Source of the DNA: Lethocerus indicus
Taxonomy: Eukaryota; Arthropoda; Insecta; Hemiptera; Belostomatidae
NCBI GenBank assembly: GCA_019843655.1
Contig: JACDQD010000005.1
Location: forward strand, 32,498,954-32,562,953
Direction of reading: 5' to 3'
Length of the DNA stretch: 64,000 bases
Of the stretch, positions 33,001-45,164 are shown piece after piece. Below the pieces are notes generated by a model. The model saw only the letters and a list, made by a program, of their open reading frames with translations. It was not told the origin of the DNA and ran no database searches. Made by a program: the position numbers and the translations under genes. Position 1 is the stretch's first letter. Every line of letters starts with the position of its first letter.

Positions 33001-35724
33001 ATAGAAATAAAAAAAAAAAATAAAATAAAATAAAAAAACGATTCCAGCGAGTTCCAGGAGACGGCGAAGCGCTACTCGATACACGCGTAATAATTTTCTC
33101 CGACTCGGTTCACTCGCATTGTCCGTCCGTCCGTGCGATCGGATAATTTACGATGGGCTCAACCCCCCCCCGGCTATGATTTATTTCCCATTTTTTTTTT
33201 CCTCCTCTCTTCTTCTTCTTCTTCTTCTTCAGCTTCGGAGCGAATTACAAGGGCTCTCAAGCCCGGCGGACAATATAAGACAATTGTATGTATATACTGT
33301 GCGGTCCACTTCCCACGGCCGGTGGCGCCCGGTCATTTTTGATACATGCGACTGCCGGGAAAAATTTATCGCCACCGATTTGCATACATATATTTCACTA
33401 TTCCGTTTTCGCGATGTCCGGTCCGATTGTTGAGTCAAAAAATCCAACCCACCCCCACCCCTCCGCCACCCCCCCTATACATATGTATTATGGCGGGACG
33501 CGTTCTGTGTTTTCTCCCCCCGCCCCACCCCCAACCGAGGCGGAAAACTGTGCTACCACTGTGCTTTTATTAACAGTGACACAGACCCCGAGGGGATAAG
33601 AGCGGGGGGGGGGGATTTCCATGTTTTTTGCTTGGGTTTTATTTATATATATATATTTTTTTTTTTTCATTTCAGAAATCACATTCTCCCGACAAGAATT
33701 ATGCGGACGTCTCTCTCTCTCTCTCTCTTGGGGCAAAATTTTCATCCCTCTCACTCTCAATATATACCCCGTCTCCAACATCGTTCAAATATCTTTTCAA
33801 TTCCTCTTATTTTCTATTGAAACGGAAAGAATGACGAAGTCATTGATAAAAGAGATCAATATATTGTCCAGGTAGGACGGTATTCTATAGAGTGCCCAAT
33901 CGGATTATTCAGTAGAGGTGGCGTGAAAACGGGCACTTAGAGACGAATAGAAATATGCTAAGGGATGTCGGAAATATTGCTGACGGGTTGGGGGTTGAGC
34001 GCCCCCAACGACCGGCGATTAAATAATCAAGTCCCCATCAGTCATGCCAAAAGTTGATCGTTGAATTGGAAGGGCGGTATGCGTGTTCGGCTCGTATCAT
34101 CCCTTCGGTAAAACAGTTTGTGGGGTGGTGGGGGGGTTGGGAGAGGGGGACGACCCTCCCATCCCCATCCCCCCCCCGGACGAATTATATACAGAGTTAT
34201 GGCGCCCAGAATTGACCCACAGCACAGTGGCCTAATCCCTCTTTCTAATAATGACACGTGTGCGATCCACCCCTCCCGAGGTAGAACTCGTGGGGGGCGG
34301 TGTTTTATTGCGCCGAAGGAAGGGCCCCACCCCCCCCCCCCCACCCCGTCGACTATAAAACAGATGCGTGTTGTAACATGTGCCCTAATAGTTGAGGAAG
34401 AGGATGAGGAGGAGGAGGAGGAGGAGGAGGATGAGGAAGAGGATGAGGAGGAGGAGGAGGAGGATGTTCCAATCTCTCTTGTGGTCCGTATCGCTTAATA
34501 AACCGTGGACGACTTCCGGACGACAGAGCTGTTAGGACAACCCGGCGCTGTTAGGGCACCCCCCGTCCTTACCCTAAACCTTAGACGGTCCAATATCGGA
34601 CTTATAGTCGAAATATTTCAACATACTGTCTTGGATTACTCGCATTTGTAACGTCTTTTCGGTAGTAGCACTATTGAAAGTGTCGCCAATACCGAAGAGA
34701 AATCATCGGTTTAACGATTGAAAGATCCTCTAATCCATGGATTCCCAACCCTTCGAAAGGTCGCCGCCGAAGTCGTAAGGGCGTCCCGCCCTCGGTTCGT
34801 CTTTTAGGGGACGGAATTTTTGTAAACTGCATATTTTTTCAGCTCAGCACTATTGCCTCGTTTAAATTCCCCAAAGCGACGACGAATATGTACTTTTCGA
34901 AAAAAAAACAGTTTAACGAAGATTAAACACAAGACAGGAGATTAACCGAAAGCCGTCGTCTATATATTGAAAATATTGGTAGATACGAACAGTAGATTCT
35001 GCTTAACTTCAAGTCGGAAGTTACTTATGTGACTCGACCTGATAATTGGACGAGGATGAAAAAATGAGATAGAAAAATAGTTTCAAAATAATAAAATTAT
35101 TGTTCAAATTACATACACACAAAGGAACGTATGCAAAAATATGCGTACAAAGAAATTATTTTAAAAAAAAAAATATATAGATCTGTCGGTGTGATCTTTG
35201 GTATTGCATTTCATCCCGTTAGCAAAGAATCATAAAATTTCGTAAAATTTTATGCCAATTTTTAGTAAAATGAACCTTTCTTTGTCGATACTGAAGATTT
35301 TAGCGAAATCCTCATTCTTAAGATAGAAAATTACTAACTCCAGTTCTGTCCTGGTTGGAAATCCCTTCTATAATCCATTGTAATGTTAGCTGAGGAAAAT
35401 TTTAATTAAACAAAATTTAATCGAAAATAAAACCTCCAATTAAACGCTATTATTACGTGAAAGCGTTAAAATTGAAACAATAAAAACAGACAGGAACAAA
35501 GAGACGAGCTCAATATATGCGCATATTTTATTAATATCTCTTGAAAACTTTGATTTGGCGCAATGAACTTTTCGAAAGGGAATTGACAAATGACCGGATG
35601 CAATTAGTGGAAGGTTAAAAATTTTTCACACCCCAAGTGGTGTGCGGCCCCCCCCGGGATTTTATTTTATTTGCTATATAAACCGAGAATAATTATTTAA
35701 AAAAAAAACCCGTAGAAGAACTGT
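33001..35724. other. Unassigned DNA with microsatellites
   Basis: It holds (TTC)n at about 33210-33232, T runs at 33655-33667, (CT)n at 33710-33728, poly-C/G tracts (34125-34175, 34328-34345) and an imperfect (GAG)n at 34395-34465. Reading frames here follow these biases. From 34500 to 35720 the DNA is AT-rich with no feature recognised. Confidence 0.5.
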
Positions 35725-36010
35725 ATAATGGGAACATTTATGTCCGGATGTCCGAAAAACGGCCACTATTTGGGCTTGGACGAGCCGAATTTTCGGCCGC
35801 TCGCCATCTTCAGTAGCGCTGTGTCAGTCACTGTCACCTGCCAGTACTGTCCACCTATCCTGTTCTATTGGGGTAATTATGTCCCTTTGGCACTCTGGAT
35901 ATTTTTCGGGCGGCGTGCCGAAAGTGGTTGCTGACACAGCGCTACTGAAGACGGCGAACGGCCGAAAATCACGGTCCGGCAGAAGACGCCGAAACCGGGC
36001 GAGAGGAGAA
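35725..36010. repeat. FB104 short palindromic element
   Basis: CCGGATGTCCGAAAAACGGCC is followed by a reverse half-unit (TTTTCGGCCGCTCGCC..CAGTAGCGCTG), a GTCACTGTCACC centre, TGGATATTTTTCGGGCGG, and a forward unit (GCTACTGAAGACGGCGAACG) whose hairpin is disrupted (TCCGGCAGAAGACGCCGAAA). Confidence 0.75.
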
Positions 36011-36299
36011 TCTGAGAATTTTTCTTAAAACCTAATAATTGAGGAGATTAGCAACCCCCCCCCCACCCCCACCACCCCATAACTGAACGAAATTATATTT
36101 TTTCATGCATTTTTGGATGCGATTTTACCCTATAATCCTATTAAAGGATCACACGCCCAACCACCACCCCACCATCCCCTTCCGACAATCTGAGTCACAC
36201 TTTGAAAAACGGATTAACAAAATCCGAAGACAAACATAACCCCCAAATAACAATAACAGAACACATATATATATAAACGACTGACATACTGACAAACAT
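36011..36299. other. Spacer between two FB104 elements
   Basis: C-rich and AT-rich low-complexity DNA (poly-C with CCACC words at 36052-36080 and 36160-36180). Nothing else was seen. Confidence 0.5.
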
Positions 36300-36495
36300 T
36301 ACAGTACATGTGAAAGTGACAGTGGGCTGTGAGGATGCCCCAAAAAAGTGCTAACAGTGACACTAACACAGCGCTACTGAAGATGGCGAGCGGCCGACAA
36401 ACCGGTCTAGCAAAAGACCGAACAGCAGCGAGAGAGGAGACAGAAACATCACGAAACTACAGTATTCCAACCCCTCGCAGACCACAAAACAGTGA
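36300..36495 (+). repeat. FB104 half element with complete right terminus
   Basis: The centre side (GTGAAAGTGACAGTGGGC, GAGGATGCCC) is followed by one forward unit with a GGTCTAGCAAAAGACC hairpin and the terminus TACAGTATTCCAACCCCTCG, CAGACCACAAAACAG. The left arm is absent. The centre wording matches the element at 4993-5500 closely, so both belong to one subfamily. Confidence 0.8.
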
Positions 36496-37205
36496 TATCA
36501 AATTATATTTTTTCAATCCCCGAATTTACCGAACGGCTCACCCCATTGACTAATGGAAAAAAAAATACGCCCGATCACGAAGATGAAAGGCCCCGGAATG
36601 AAAGGCCCGACGAATCGGGGCCCCGGGGGAAATTCTTATGAATGTCGAAGAATCGTGTTAAAAGGGGGGGGGGTAAAAGAAAAATGAATGGCGGCGTCCA
36701 ACAATTAGACGGTTTAATCGTCGTTGAGTTTGTTTGAAATTCATTAAAAGGACGATTGGGGTTGGGGCCCGCGGCCTACGCGCGACGTTAACAATTAAAC
36801 AACCCCTCTCCCTCCCCACCACCACCACCAATTAGCGAAATTTCGAAAGAAATTAGAACGGAATAATAAAAAAAGAAAAAAAACCCCTATACGACCGTAA
36901 TTGTTGCCGACGCTGAGATTTTTGTTAGCGCGATGAACGCAATAAATTGAAGGCTGTAAAGATAATTGTTGCAAAAATAATTAGCGAATAATTATTGAAG
37001 GCCTAAAAGGGTGGTGGGTGGTGGGGGTGGGGGGGAATTCACTTTGTGCCTGTATATATTTTTTTTTTTTTGGTTTCGTTTAATTGCCTTCACACGTCAA
37101 TTATTATTCCAGTGCATACAATTAAATATCTGTCTAAAAACTGAATGAGTACCGACCAGTATGTAATACTCGGTGTCGGGACATTTTTGACATTTTGACT
37201 CAATT
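36496..37205. other. Unassigned DNA
   Basis: Poly-G, poly-A and poly-T tracts (36664-36673, 36872-36884, 37061-37071) and a CCA/CCACCA tract at 36813-36830. No gene is recognised. Confidence 0.5.
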
Positions 37206-37913
37206 AATATCTGCCATTATGCTACAATATATATATATACATGTAATTATAAATATATAAATATATATAAATATAGATATATATATACAGAAAACACGGG
37301 GAGAATTCCTACCGAAAATTGCTACAGTGTCAACAATTTTCTAACAAAACCAAATTTTATTAAATTTTAAAAGAATCGAAAACACTCTGCAAATATCTGC
37401 CATTATGCTACGATTATATATATGTAATTATAAATATAGATATACAGAAAACACAGGGAGAATTCCTACCGAAAATTGCTACAGTGTCAACAATTTTCTA
37501 ACAAAACCAAATTTTTTTAATTTTAAAAGAATCGAAAACACTCTGCAAATATCTGCCATTATGCTACGATTATATATATGTAATTATAAATATATAAATA
37601 TAGATATACAGAAAACACGGGGAGAATTCCTACCGAAAATTGCTACAGTGTCAACAATTTTCTAACAAAACCAAATTTTATTAAATTTTAAAAGAATCGA
37701 AAACACTCTGTAAATATCTGCCATTATTCTACGATTATATATATGTAATTATAAATATATAAATATAGATATACAGAAAACACGGGGAGAATTTCTACCG
37801 AAAATTGCTACGGTGTCACCAATTTTCTAACGAAACCATAATTTTTTAATTTTAAAAGAATCGAAAGCACTCTGCAAATATCTGCCATTATGCTACGATT
37901 ATATATATGTAAC

Positions 37914-37952
<39 letters not shown>

Positions 37953-38025
37953 AACACGGGGAGAATTCCTACCGAAAATTGCTACAGTGTCAACAATTTT
38001 CTAACAAAACCACATTTTTTCAATG
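37206..38025. repeat. AT-rich tandem repeat, five units of about 155-186 bp
   Basis: Units start with AATATCTGCCATTATGCTAC at 37206, 37392, 37548, 37713 and 37877 (the fourth reads ATTCTAC). Each has an internal TA/ATAA microsatellite that explains the length differences, then GAAAACACGGGGAGAATTCC, GAAAATTGCTACAGTGTCAA and AAAAGAATCGAAAACACTCT. Units three and four are the most alike. No relation to FB104 was seen. Confidence 0.92.
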
Positions 38026-38404
38026 TACAACATTTACAATTATAATTAAACAATCCTTAAAGTTAGTCTTATTTTCAATATCGTTTACAGTGTTATCATA
38101 GATCCGATTGTAAAATCTAACAATAATATATTTTACAGCTACTCTGCATCTACGATATATTAGATTGGAATTAATGAAATTTAATTGTCCTTATACTTTC
38201 TGTACCTGTTTTTGACTGTGCACACCATTTACGCGCTACAACGCTTTTGTAGGCCCAATTTTCTTCTTTTTTAAACGTTACAGCATAAACAGGAATTAGT
38301 GTCGGAGGACCGTGAATTTTTTTTTTTTTGGCACGTCATCTCTCGTCCGTCCGCATGAAAAAAAAAAAATAACTCGCTGTACAACCGGCTCTGACTCTCC
38401 GTCC

Positions 38405-38436
<32 letters not shown>

Positions 38437-39431
38437 GACCGAGAGGAGAAGAGTTAGTTGTTCGGGCGTTATTATATTATATCTGGAGCGAGGTCGAAAT
38501 CGGCCTTCACGACCGGTATTATGTTTCGGCTATGTCGGTTCAACAGATGTTTAAGGAACTCCGAGCCTGCGTGTAAGTGCGTCCCTGTGTGTGTGTGTGT
38601 GTATTTATAAGTGGTTTTTGTGTCTGTCTGTCTGTGTGTGTGTGTGAAGGAAGGAGGCGGGAAGGATCGGGGCCGCAGGAGTGAATAGGCAGGAGGGGTG
38701 GACATGATGGATCCCCTCGCCCCCCACCCTCCCGACGGCCACTGACACAAAGCCCCTCACTAACCCCACTATAAATGCCCCCCCAGTGTGGCCCCCGTCT
38801 GTGTCTGTATGTACGTGTGAACGTCCGCGTGTGCACGCCACCCAAGTGGTTCGGTAGATCCTGGTCCAGGAACAATGGGAAACCGCACTCTGTCGTGGAT
38901 GGGGGGGGTTTCCTCCCTCTCTTTCTCTGTTGTGGAGTAGGTTCGGTGGCCTTCCCAACAATATAATAACCCCCCCTCGTCCCGGTGGTAAATAGAGGGG
39001 GGATGAATCGGAAGTCGGCCCGGGGCGGTGGGGGGGGGGCGCACAAACCTCCGCCCCCCCTGTCATAACACCGATTCGATGCTCATCCCCTCGACTCTCT
39101 GCCCGACCATTGTAAAGTCAACTGACAACAAGTCGTAGGACAGTGACAGTGACCGATCCGCCTGTCAAAATATTTCCCCAATCCCCCCCCCCCCAACCCC
39201 CTTTTTTAACTCCATTCAACGACCGCTTTAAATTGTCGAGTGGGCAACGATTTTCCCGACTGACGACCGAATTTCAGTTTCGTTTTGCACAATTAAACAT
39301 TACCGTTCAATCGACATACCGCTGGGGAGAGCATTAAGGATGGTGCGAAGGACTTTTGACTGGGAATCTCCGGATACCAGTATATCCGTGTCGGTTTAAG
39401 TATCGGCCTTAAGAGTCAAAATTTTCAAGTT
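38026..39431. other. Unassigned DNA with microsatellites
   Basis: (TTG)n at 38406-38436, (GT)n at 38588-38602 and 38632-38645, and poly-G/C tracts at 38998-39060 and 39185-39195. A short repeat shared with 18432-18480 is at 39330-39380. Open frames on the minus strand here are biased by the GT/CA and C tracts. Confidence 0.5.
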
Positions 39432-40560
39432 TAATATACCTGTTTTGTGTTCTGCCGAGGGGTTGGAATACTGTAGGTTCGTGATGTTTCTGTCTCCTCT
39501 CGCCGGTTCGGTCTTTCGCTAGACCGGTTTCGGGGCCGCTGGCCATCTTCAGTAGCGGTGTCAGTCACTGTTGGCACTAGATTTCGTGTGTTTCTGTCTC
39601 CTCTCGCCGGTTCGGTCTTTTGCTAGACCGGTTTCGGGGCCGCTCGCCATCTTCAGTAGCGGTGTTAGTCACTGTTGGCACTAGATTTCGTGTGTTTCTG
39701 TCTCCTCTCGCCGGTTCGGTCTTTCGCTAGACCGGTTTCGGGGCCGCTCGCCATCTTCAGTAGCGGTGTTAGTCACTTTTGGCACTAGATTTCGTGTGTT
39801 TCTGTCTCCTCTCGCCGGTTCGGTCTTTCGCCAGACCGGTTTCGGGGCCGCTCGCCATCTTCAGTAGCGGTGTTAGTCACTGTTGGCACTGGATTTCGTG
39901 TGTTTCTGTCTCCTCTCGCCGGTTTGGTCTTTCGCTAGACCGGTTTCGGGGCCGCTCGCCATCTTCAGTAGCGGTGTTAGTCACTGTTGGCACTAGATTT
40001 CGTGTGTTTCTGTCTCCTCTCGCCGGTTCGGTCTTTCGCCAGACCGGTTTCGGGGCCGCTCGCCATCTTCAGTAGCGGTGTTAGTCACTGTTGGCACTAG
40101 ATTTCGTGTGTTTCTGTCTCCTCTCGCCGGTTTGGTCTTTCGCCAGACCGGTTTCGAAGCCGCTGGCCATCATCAGTAGCGGTGTTAGTCACTGTTGGCA
40201 CTGGATATCGTGTTTCTGTCTCCTCTCGCCGGTTGGTCTTTGCCAGACCGGTTTCAGCCGCTGGCCATCTTCAGTAGCGGTGTTAGTCACTGTAGATTTC
40301 GTGTGTTTCTGTCTCCTCTCGCCGGTTCGGTCTTTCGCCAGACCGGTTTCGGGGCCGCTCGCCGTCTTCAGTAGCGGTGTTAGTCACTGTTGGCACTAGA
40401 TTTCGTGTGTTTCTGTCTCCTCTCGCCGGTTTGGTCTTTTGCTAGACCGGTTTCGAACCGCTCGCCATCTTCAGTAGCGCTGTGTTAGTCACTTCGGACG
40501 TTTTCCGGCGTCCTCACGGCACTGTCAATTTCACTTGTACTGTCACCAGTGCTGGAACCT
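39432..40560 (-). repeat. FB104 large reverse array, ten units, with left terminus
   Basis: It starts with ATACCTGTTTTGTGTTCTGC, GGGGTTGGAATACTGTAGGT and GTGATGTTTCTGTCTCC. Ten units follow with a period of about 104 bp, nearly all carrying TTTCGTGTGTTTCTGTCTCC. The array ends with the centre (GTTTTCCGGCGTCCTCACGG, CACTTGTACTGTCACC), but no right arm follows. The array is thus a one-armed foldback element with an expanded arm. Confidence 0.92.
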
Positions 40561-41160
40561 AAAGTATTCCAAATTTTCTGTTTAACTCTGACTGAAGACA
40601 GAAGTTATTTTCCATCACTTCAGGATACTTGCAATGGCGTTTTTCCCCTTTTCCTGTAGCGAAACGAATACAGAAGATTATCGGTTAACATATCCCATCT
40701 TTCAACTCAGAATTGCCGGCTCTAAATTTCTTAAACCGATCGCCGACGGCCCTAGAAGTCTTTGAAAGCACTTTGAAAGGGCTCCGGGACAACTGAAACC
40801 TCTGAGTCATAAACGGAAGAAACTTATGTGATCCCCCCCCCCTTTAATAACTACTTGCCGAGGATAAAGAAATAAAGAAAATGTTCCTGCAACGTTCGAT
40901 CCTCAATTCCTCCTCAATGCGCGCTTTTCGGTACACGAGCACGACCTGGAAAAATCTGTTTCGTACCGCCGCATTCGTTGGAAAATTTCCCTCGGAAAAT
41001 AGTCCATTCTCCTATTATTTATTTACATCGCTGTTTTCCATTCCCGTGGACAATAGCGAACACACCGCCGATGTATATCTGTCCGGGACATCAATCTGCG
41101 CGCAGAGAGCACGGTCAATTTACACTAATTTCCCTCCACAATCGGCTGTATTAAGGGCGG
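40561..41160. other. Unassigned DNA downstream of an exon candidate
   Basis: The plus frame 40881-41240 overlaps the exon candidate on the other strand and shows no domain. On the minus strand an AATAAA word lies at 41018-41023, about 138 nt after the stop of the exon candidate at 41161-41273; such words are common in AT-rich DNA. Confidence 0.4.
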
Positions 41161-41273
41161 TTATCGGGCGGCGCGTATCGCGACGGGCACGTACACGTTG
41201 CGGTCGGCGACATACGTCGGTTTCGGAGCGCCGGTCATGATCTCCGCCCATTTGGGCCTGTTCTTCTTCCAGC
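41161..41273 (-). CDS. Candidate terminal exon, unknown protein
   Basis: After a GGGGCAG acceptor-like word, the minus strand reads two bases then WKKNRPKWAEIMTGAP, KPTYVADRNVYVPVAIRAAR and TAA. Codons strongly prefer G/C at the third position (GTG TAC GTG CCC GTC GCG), like the GPCR exon. The pyrimidine tract before the acceptor is poor, and the frame stays open further upstream to 41349, so the true 5' edge may be elsewhere. No family was recognised. The nearest upstream minus exon candidate is at 50323-50403; joining them directly is not in phase. Confidence 0.35.
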
Positions 41274-41404
41274 CTGCCCCGACCAAATGCCCACTTCCTG
41301 CTTCCCGTCTTGATTTATCATCACGAGGGAAAAAAAAACACCCGTACATACTTCCTACTGTCCTACATTAAACGCGTCTACTAGGAAGTCTGGAAGTGTG
41401 CAAG

Positions 41405-42362
41405 TTTTTGTGCACTGCGAGGGTTTGGACTACGGTAGATTTCGTGTGTTTCTGTCTCCTCTCGCCGGTTCGGTCTTTCGCTAGACCGGTTTCGGCCGTT
41501 CGCCGTCTTCAGTAGCGGTGTTAGTCACTGTTGGCACTAGATTTCGTGTGTTTCTGTCTCCTCTCGCCGGTTCGGTCTTTCGCTAGACCGGTTTCGGGGC
41601 CGCTCGCCGTCTTCAGTAGCGGTGTCAGTCACTGTTGGCTCTAGATTTCGTGTGTTTCTGTCTCCTCTCGCCGGTTCGGTCTTTCGCTAGACCGGTTTCG
41701 GGGCCGCTCGCCGTCTTCAGTAGCGGTGTTAGTCACTGTTGGCACTAGATTTCGTGTGTTTCTGTCTCCTCTCGCCGGTTCGGTCTTTCGCTAGACCGGT
41801 TTCGGGGCCGCTCGCCATCTTCAGTAGCGGTGTTAGTCACTGTTGGCACTAGATTTCGTGTGTTTCTGTCTCTCTCGCCGGTTCGGTCTTTCGCTAGACC
41901 GGTTTCGGGTCCGCTCGCCGTCTTCAGTAGCGATGTTAGCCACTGTTGGCACTAGATTTCGTGTTTTTCTGCCGCCTCTCGCCGGTTCGGTCTTTCGCTA
42001 GACCGGTTTCGGGCCGCTCGCCATCTTCAGTAGCGATGTTAGTCACTGTTGGCTCTAGATTTCGTGTTTTTCTGCCGCCTCTCGCCGGTTCGGTCTTTCG
42101 CTAGACCGGTTTCGGGTCCGCTCGCCGTCTTCAGTAGCGATGTTAGCCACTGTTGGCACTTCTGTCTCCTCTCGCCGGTTCGGTCTTTGCGCTCTCGGTT
42201 TGTACTTGTAGTACAAGTGACAGTGCCAACAGTGAGTAACTAACACAGCGCTACTGAAGATGGCGAGCGGCCCCGAAACCGTCTGGCGAAAACCGAACCG
42301 GCGAGGCGGCAGAAAATCTACGCTATTCCACAACCCTCGCATACCACAAAACAGGTATGTCG
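41405..42362. repeat. FB104 element: seven-unit reverse arm, short forward arm, right terminus
   Basis: The left flank GCGAGGGTTTGGACTACGGT is a diverged terminus. Reverse units follow to 42180; the right-hand ones share GTGTTTTTCTGCCGCC, a local variant. The centre (TTGTACTTGTAGTACAAGTG) is a short palindrome. One forward unit and the terminus CCACAAAACAGGTATG close the element. Both ends and both arms are present. Confidence 0.9.
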
Positions 42363-43075
42363 AAGTACTGAAATTGAACAAAACGTTTTGTGTATTCTTT
42401 CGACACCTGGGCACTTCATAAAAACCCTTTGGGACAGGAATCGTCTCCCGGAATTAAATTACTTATAGAACTGTATTTCCGACGGCTCGTTTCACTTTTT
42501 CTTTCTTTTTCACTTCTTTCTCCTATTCTCGAAACAAGAGATCGGCCCTTGGATCGCCCTAATCGGTTTCACCTTGTCCTAATTTATGGGACAGGTCACA
42601 CTAATAGATCAGTGCGGAGCGGTGGGCGCCCACTTTTCGAATAATATTCTATTTTATAATTGATATTGAATGGGGTCAGGGCGCCGTCTATTTAAGATCT
42701 GTTCGAATCAAAATTATCTCTATCGGTTCGGCTAGACTGAGTGATTGCGGAATTCACCGGTGGCGTTGTACATATTTTTAATGTGTTGTTTTAAAACCGG
42801 TCTGTCAAATATTTCGGTTGAACCGACACTCGTAGGGCCCCGAATGGGCCGAAAATTGAAATAAAGATTACCTTCAACACTCGAGTATGCGGAGAGTACA
42901 AAGTCACTGTAACATCCCACTGCGAAGGTATACGCGGAACTGAAGACTGAAGCGAATTTCCAACTTTTGAACTTATCCAACGCTGCGAATTGAAGATAAG
43001 ACCCGGGGGAGGGGCAGTGCGGTGTCGCACTGGCTGCGGATATCGGAAAAAATTTGAAAAAATAATCAACCGATT
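42363..43075. other. Unassigned DNA with fragments of foldback and mariner-like ends
   Basis: AAGATCTGTTCGAATCAAAA at about 42692 resembles the mariner terminus at 21312. GAGTGATTGCGGAATTCACC with GGTGGCGTTGTACATATTTT (42738-42780) resembles 15106-15150. The minus frames 42732-43069 follow and may be part of an element; no motif was recognised. Confidence 0.4.
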
Positions 43076-43699
43076 CCCCTTATTTTGGGGCCTACGGTAC
43101 TTGACGGGTTAAAACAGCCGGGCCGACTCAACTTTATTTCAAGTCCTTAGGTGTAGAAACATGAAGTGAGCGTATGGAAACAGTGTCTGGGATGAGGCTG
43201 GAGGAGCCGGCTATAATAAATTGATTAACCCGAAGTGGCCATGCATCATCGTCCGTCCCCCCAAAACACGGGGCCCCACCAAAAGAAATCTTTAAAATTA
43301 TTCCGGTCTTCGTAGAAGGTTAAATATTAATTGAATGTAATGCAATTTTTCACAATCCCGAACTGGGTAGAACGGCCGTCGTTTGAGAGTTACAACGTAC
43401 AACGTTTACAGAGATTAATACCTGTAGCTTCTGTATTGTGTTCCTAATGTATATTGGAGGGGGGGGGCGACCACAGGTAGGTATAAACCTGAAGACTGAC
43501 TACCGCTTTGGCCCCGGGTACGGGTCATATATTTAGGTACAACTCTTGAGATGAGTCCGAGGCGATAAGCCCCTTTAGATCCCCTCTAAAAGACTTTATA
43601 CACCGAATCGTGCGCCCTTCAATGGATACGACCGTTTTCTATTAATTGAAATATTATATTATGGAAATTCGTCTCTGATAAAATGGCGATGTTTAACAT
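43076..43699. other. Unassigned DNA
   Basis: No repeat or gene was recognised. A G run lies at about 43459-43467. Confidence 0.45.
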
Positions 43700-44200
43700 T
43701 ACCTGTTTTGTGGTCTGCCAATCGCTACGGTTCGGTCTTTCGCCAGACCCGGTTTCGGGTCAGCTCGCCCCGTCTTCAGTAGCCTACTGCGTGTGTCGAC
43801 AGTACAAGTGATACAGTGACAGTGGAGTGATGAGGTCCGAAAAACGTCCAAAGTGACTAGACACAACACAGCGCTACTGAAGATGGGCCCCGAAACCGGT
43901 CTGGCGAAAGGCCGAACCGGCAGCGGGAGGAGACGGAAACACCACAAGTCTACAAAATGACGGCGCTCTGAACGAACAAATACTGAGTGTGACGATAAAT
44001 TAAGGACGAACAATGTAAGAAAATATTGACGAAATAACGTTTCCAGAATGATCAACTTATCTCGCATGATCTGCATGAAAGTACCTGTACGGCGGTGAGG
44101 ATGCCCGAAAAACGTCCAAAGTTCCAACGGTGACTTACACAGCGCTACTGAAGATGGCGAGCGGCCCCGAAACCGGTCTGGCGAAACACCCACAAGTCTA
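43700..44200. repeat. FB104 palindrome and following forward unit
   Basis: Starts TTTAACATTACCTGTTTTGT (43692-43711), one reverse unit, a TGATACAGTGACAGTGGAGTGA centre in abbreviated form, and a forward unit with GGTCTGGCGAAAGGCC. A second forward half (GATGCCCGAAAAACGTCCAA..GCTACTGAAGATGGCG) begins at 44099, separated by the GAAATAACGTTTCCAGAATG block of composite K. Confidence 0.8.
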
Positions 44201-44528
44201 AAAAATGACGATGCTCTGAACGAACTTAAAAGTTCGTTTTCGTCTTAACTGATATACTGTTACTGAAGAATTCGCCGACTGTATTCTTGTGGGCTTCGGC
44301 GAGAATTTGGAATATAATCGCTCTAGAGATTTTTCGAGAGTTTTTTCGAAACATTTTTTGACGACTTTCCAAATTTAACGCAAGATTCGAATCGGACTGC
44401 GGCCGCCAAACTTTCATTATTTTTGAAATATTGTCCGTGGCTGTCAAATGGGCTTTTTTTTTAATACGTTTTTCGACTTTACTGCAAGAATGCTGTCGTA
44501 AATTCAAATCTTGCGTCAATTTCAGGAC

Positions 44529-44589
<61 letters not shown>

Positions 44590-44720
44590 CAATTAGCCGT
44601 ATATACAAATACTGAGTATGACAATAAATTAAGGAGAAATAATGTAAGAAAATATGGACGAAATAACGTTTCCAGAATGATCAACTTATCGCATGATCTG
44701 CATGAAAGTACCATAATCAA
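43945..44720. repeat. Composite repeat K, copy 2
   Basis: It contains CACAAGTCTACAAAATGACG twice (about 43954 and 44191), GAAATAACGTTTCCAGAATG twice (44031 and 44660), GAACTTAAAAGTTCG..TCTTAACTGATATACTG, MITE-B words (ACTGCAAGAATGCTG, AAATCTTGCGTCAATTTCAG), and a (TA)n tract at 44532-44586 before TTGCAATTAGCCGTATATAC. At copy 1 (30757-30763) the same junction has only a few TA units. Confidence 0.75.
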
Positions 44721-45164
44721 TTCTACCCTAGTAGACTAGAGTCCACCAGAGAAAGCGCACTATTATCCGGGAGAATTGTGAAATTAATATCGAGAATAAA
44801 AACACGACGGTAGACTAGCGACTGGGTCTATAATTACGGGCAAACAATGGAAACAATTCCGTTAATTTCAACGATCAACGTTTTGTCACTATGCTAAAAT
44901 GTTCAGCTTTCCCGAACGGAATAATTAGACGGGAGGAGATATATGAAGAAAGTCGTCCGTTCCCATTAATATTACATACTTCGATGTTCATTTAAAATGT
45001 CGATTTCGACACTCTACACGCTGCAGAATTAGTTGCGGTCGGTAAATTCTCGGAGTAAGATAGCCGATAGTTGTCTATCCGAAATTATCGCTACAGGATA
45101 AATAAATGTTTAATAAATAAACGGGGCATATTGAACAGGAGGAATAAAAGTAGACTATCGTAGT
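44721..45164. other. Unassigned DNA
   Basis: No gene or repeat was recognised. Confidence 0.45.

Noticed and set aside
39779..40399. Frames through FB104 arrays with repeated SPVRSFARPVSGPLA-type peptides
   Set aside because: The unit length is not a multiple of three, frames change from unit to unit, and the same peptides appear in every array regardless of context.
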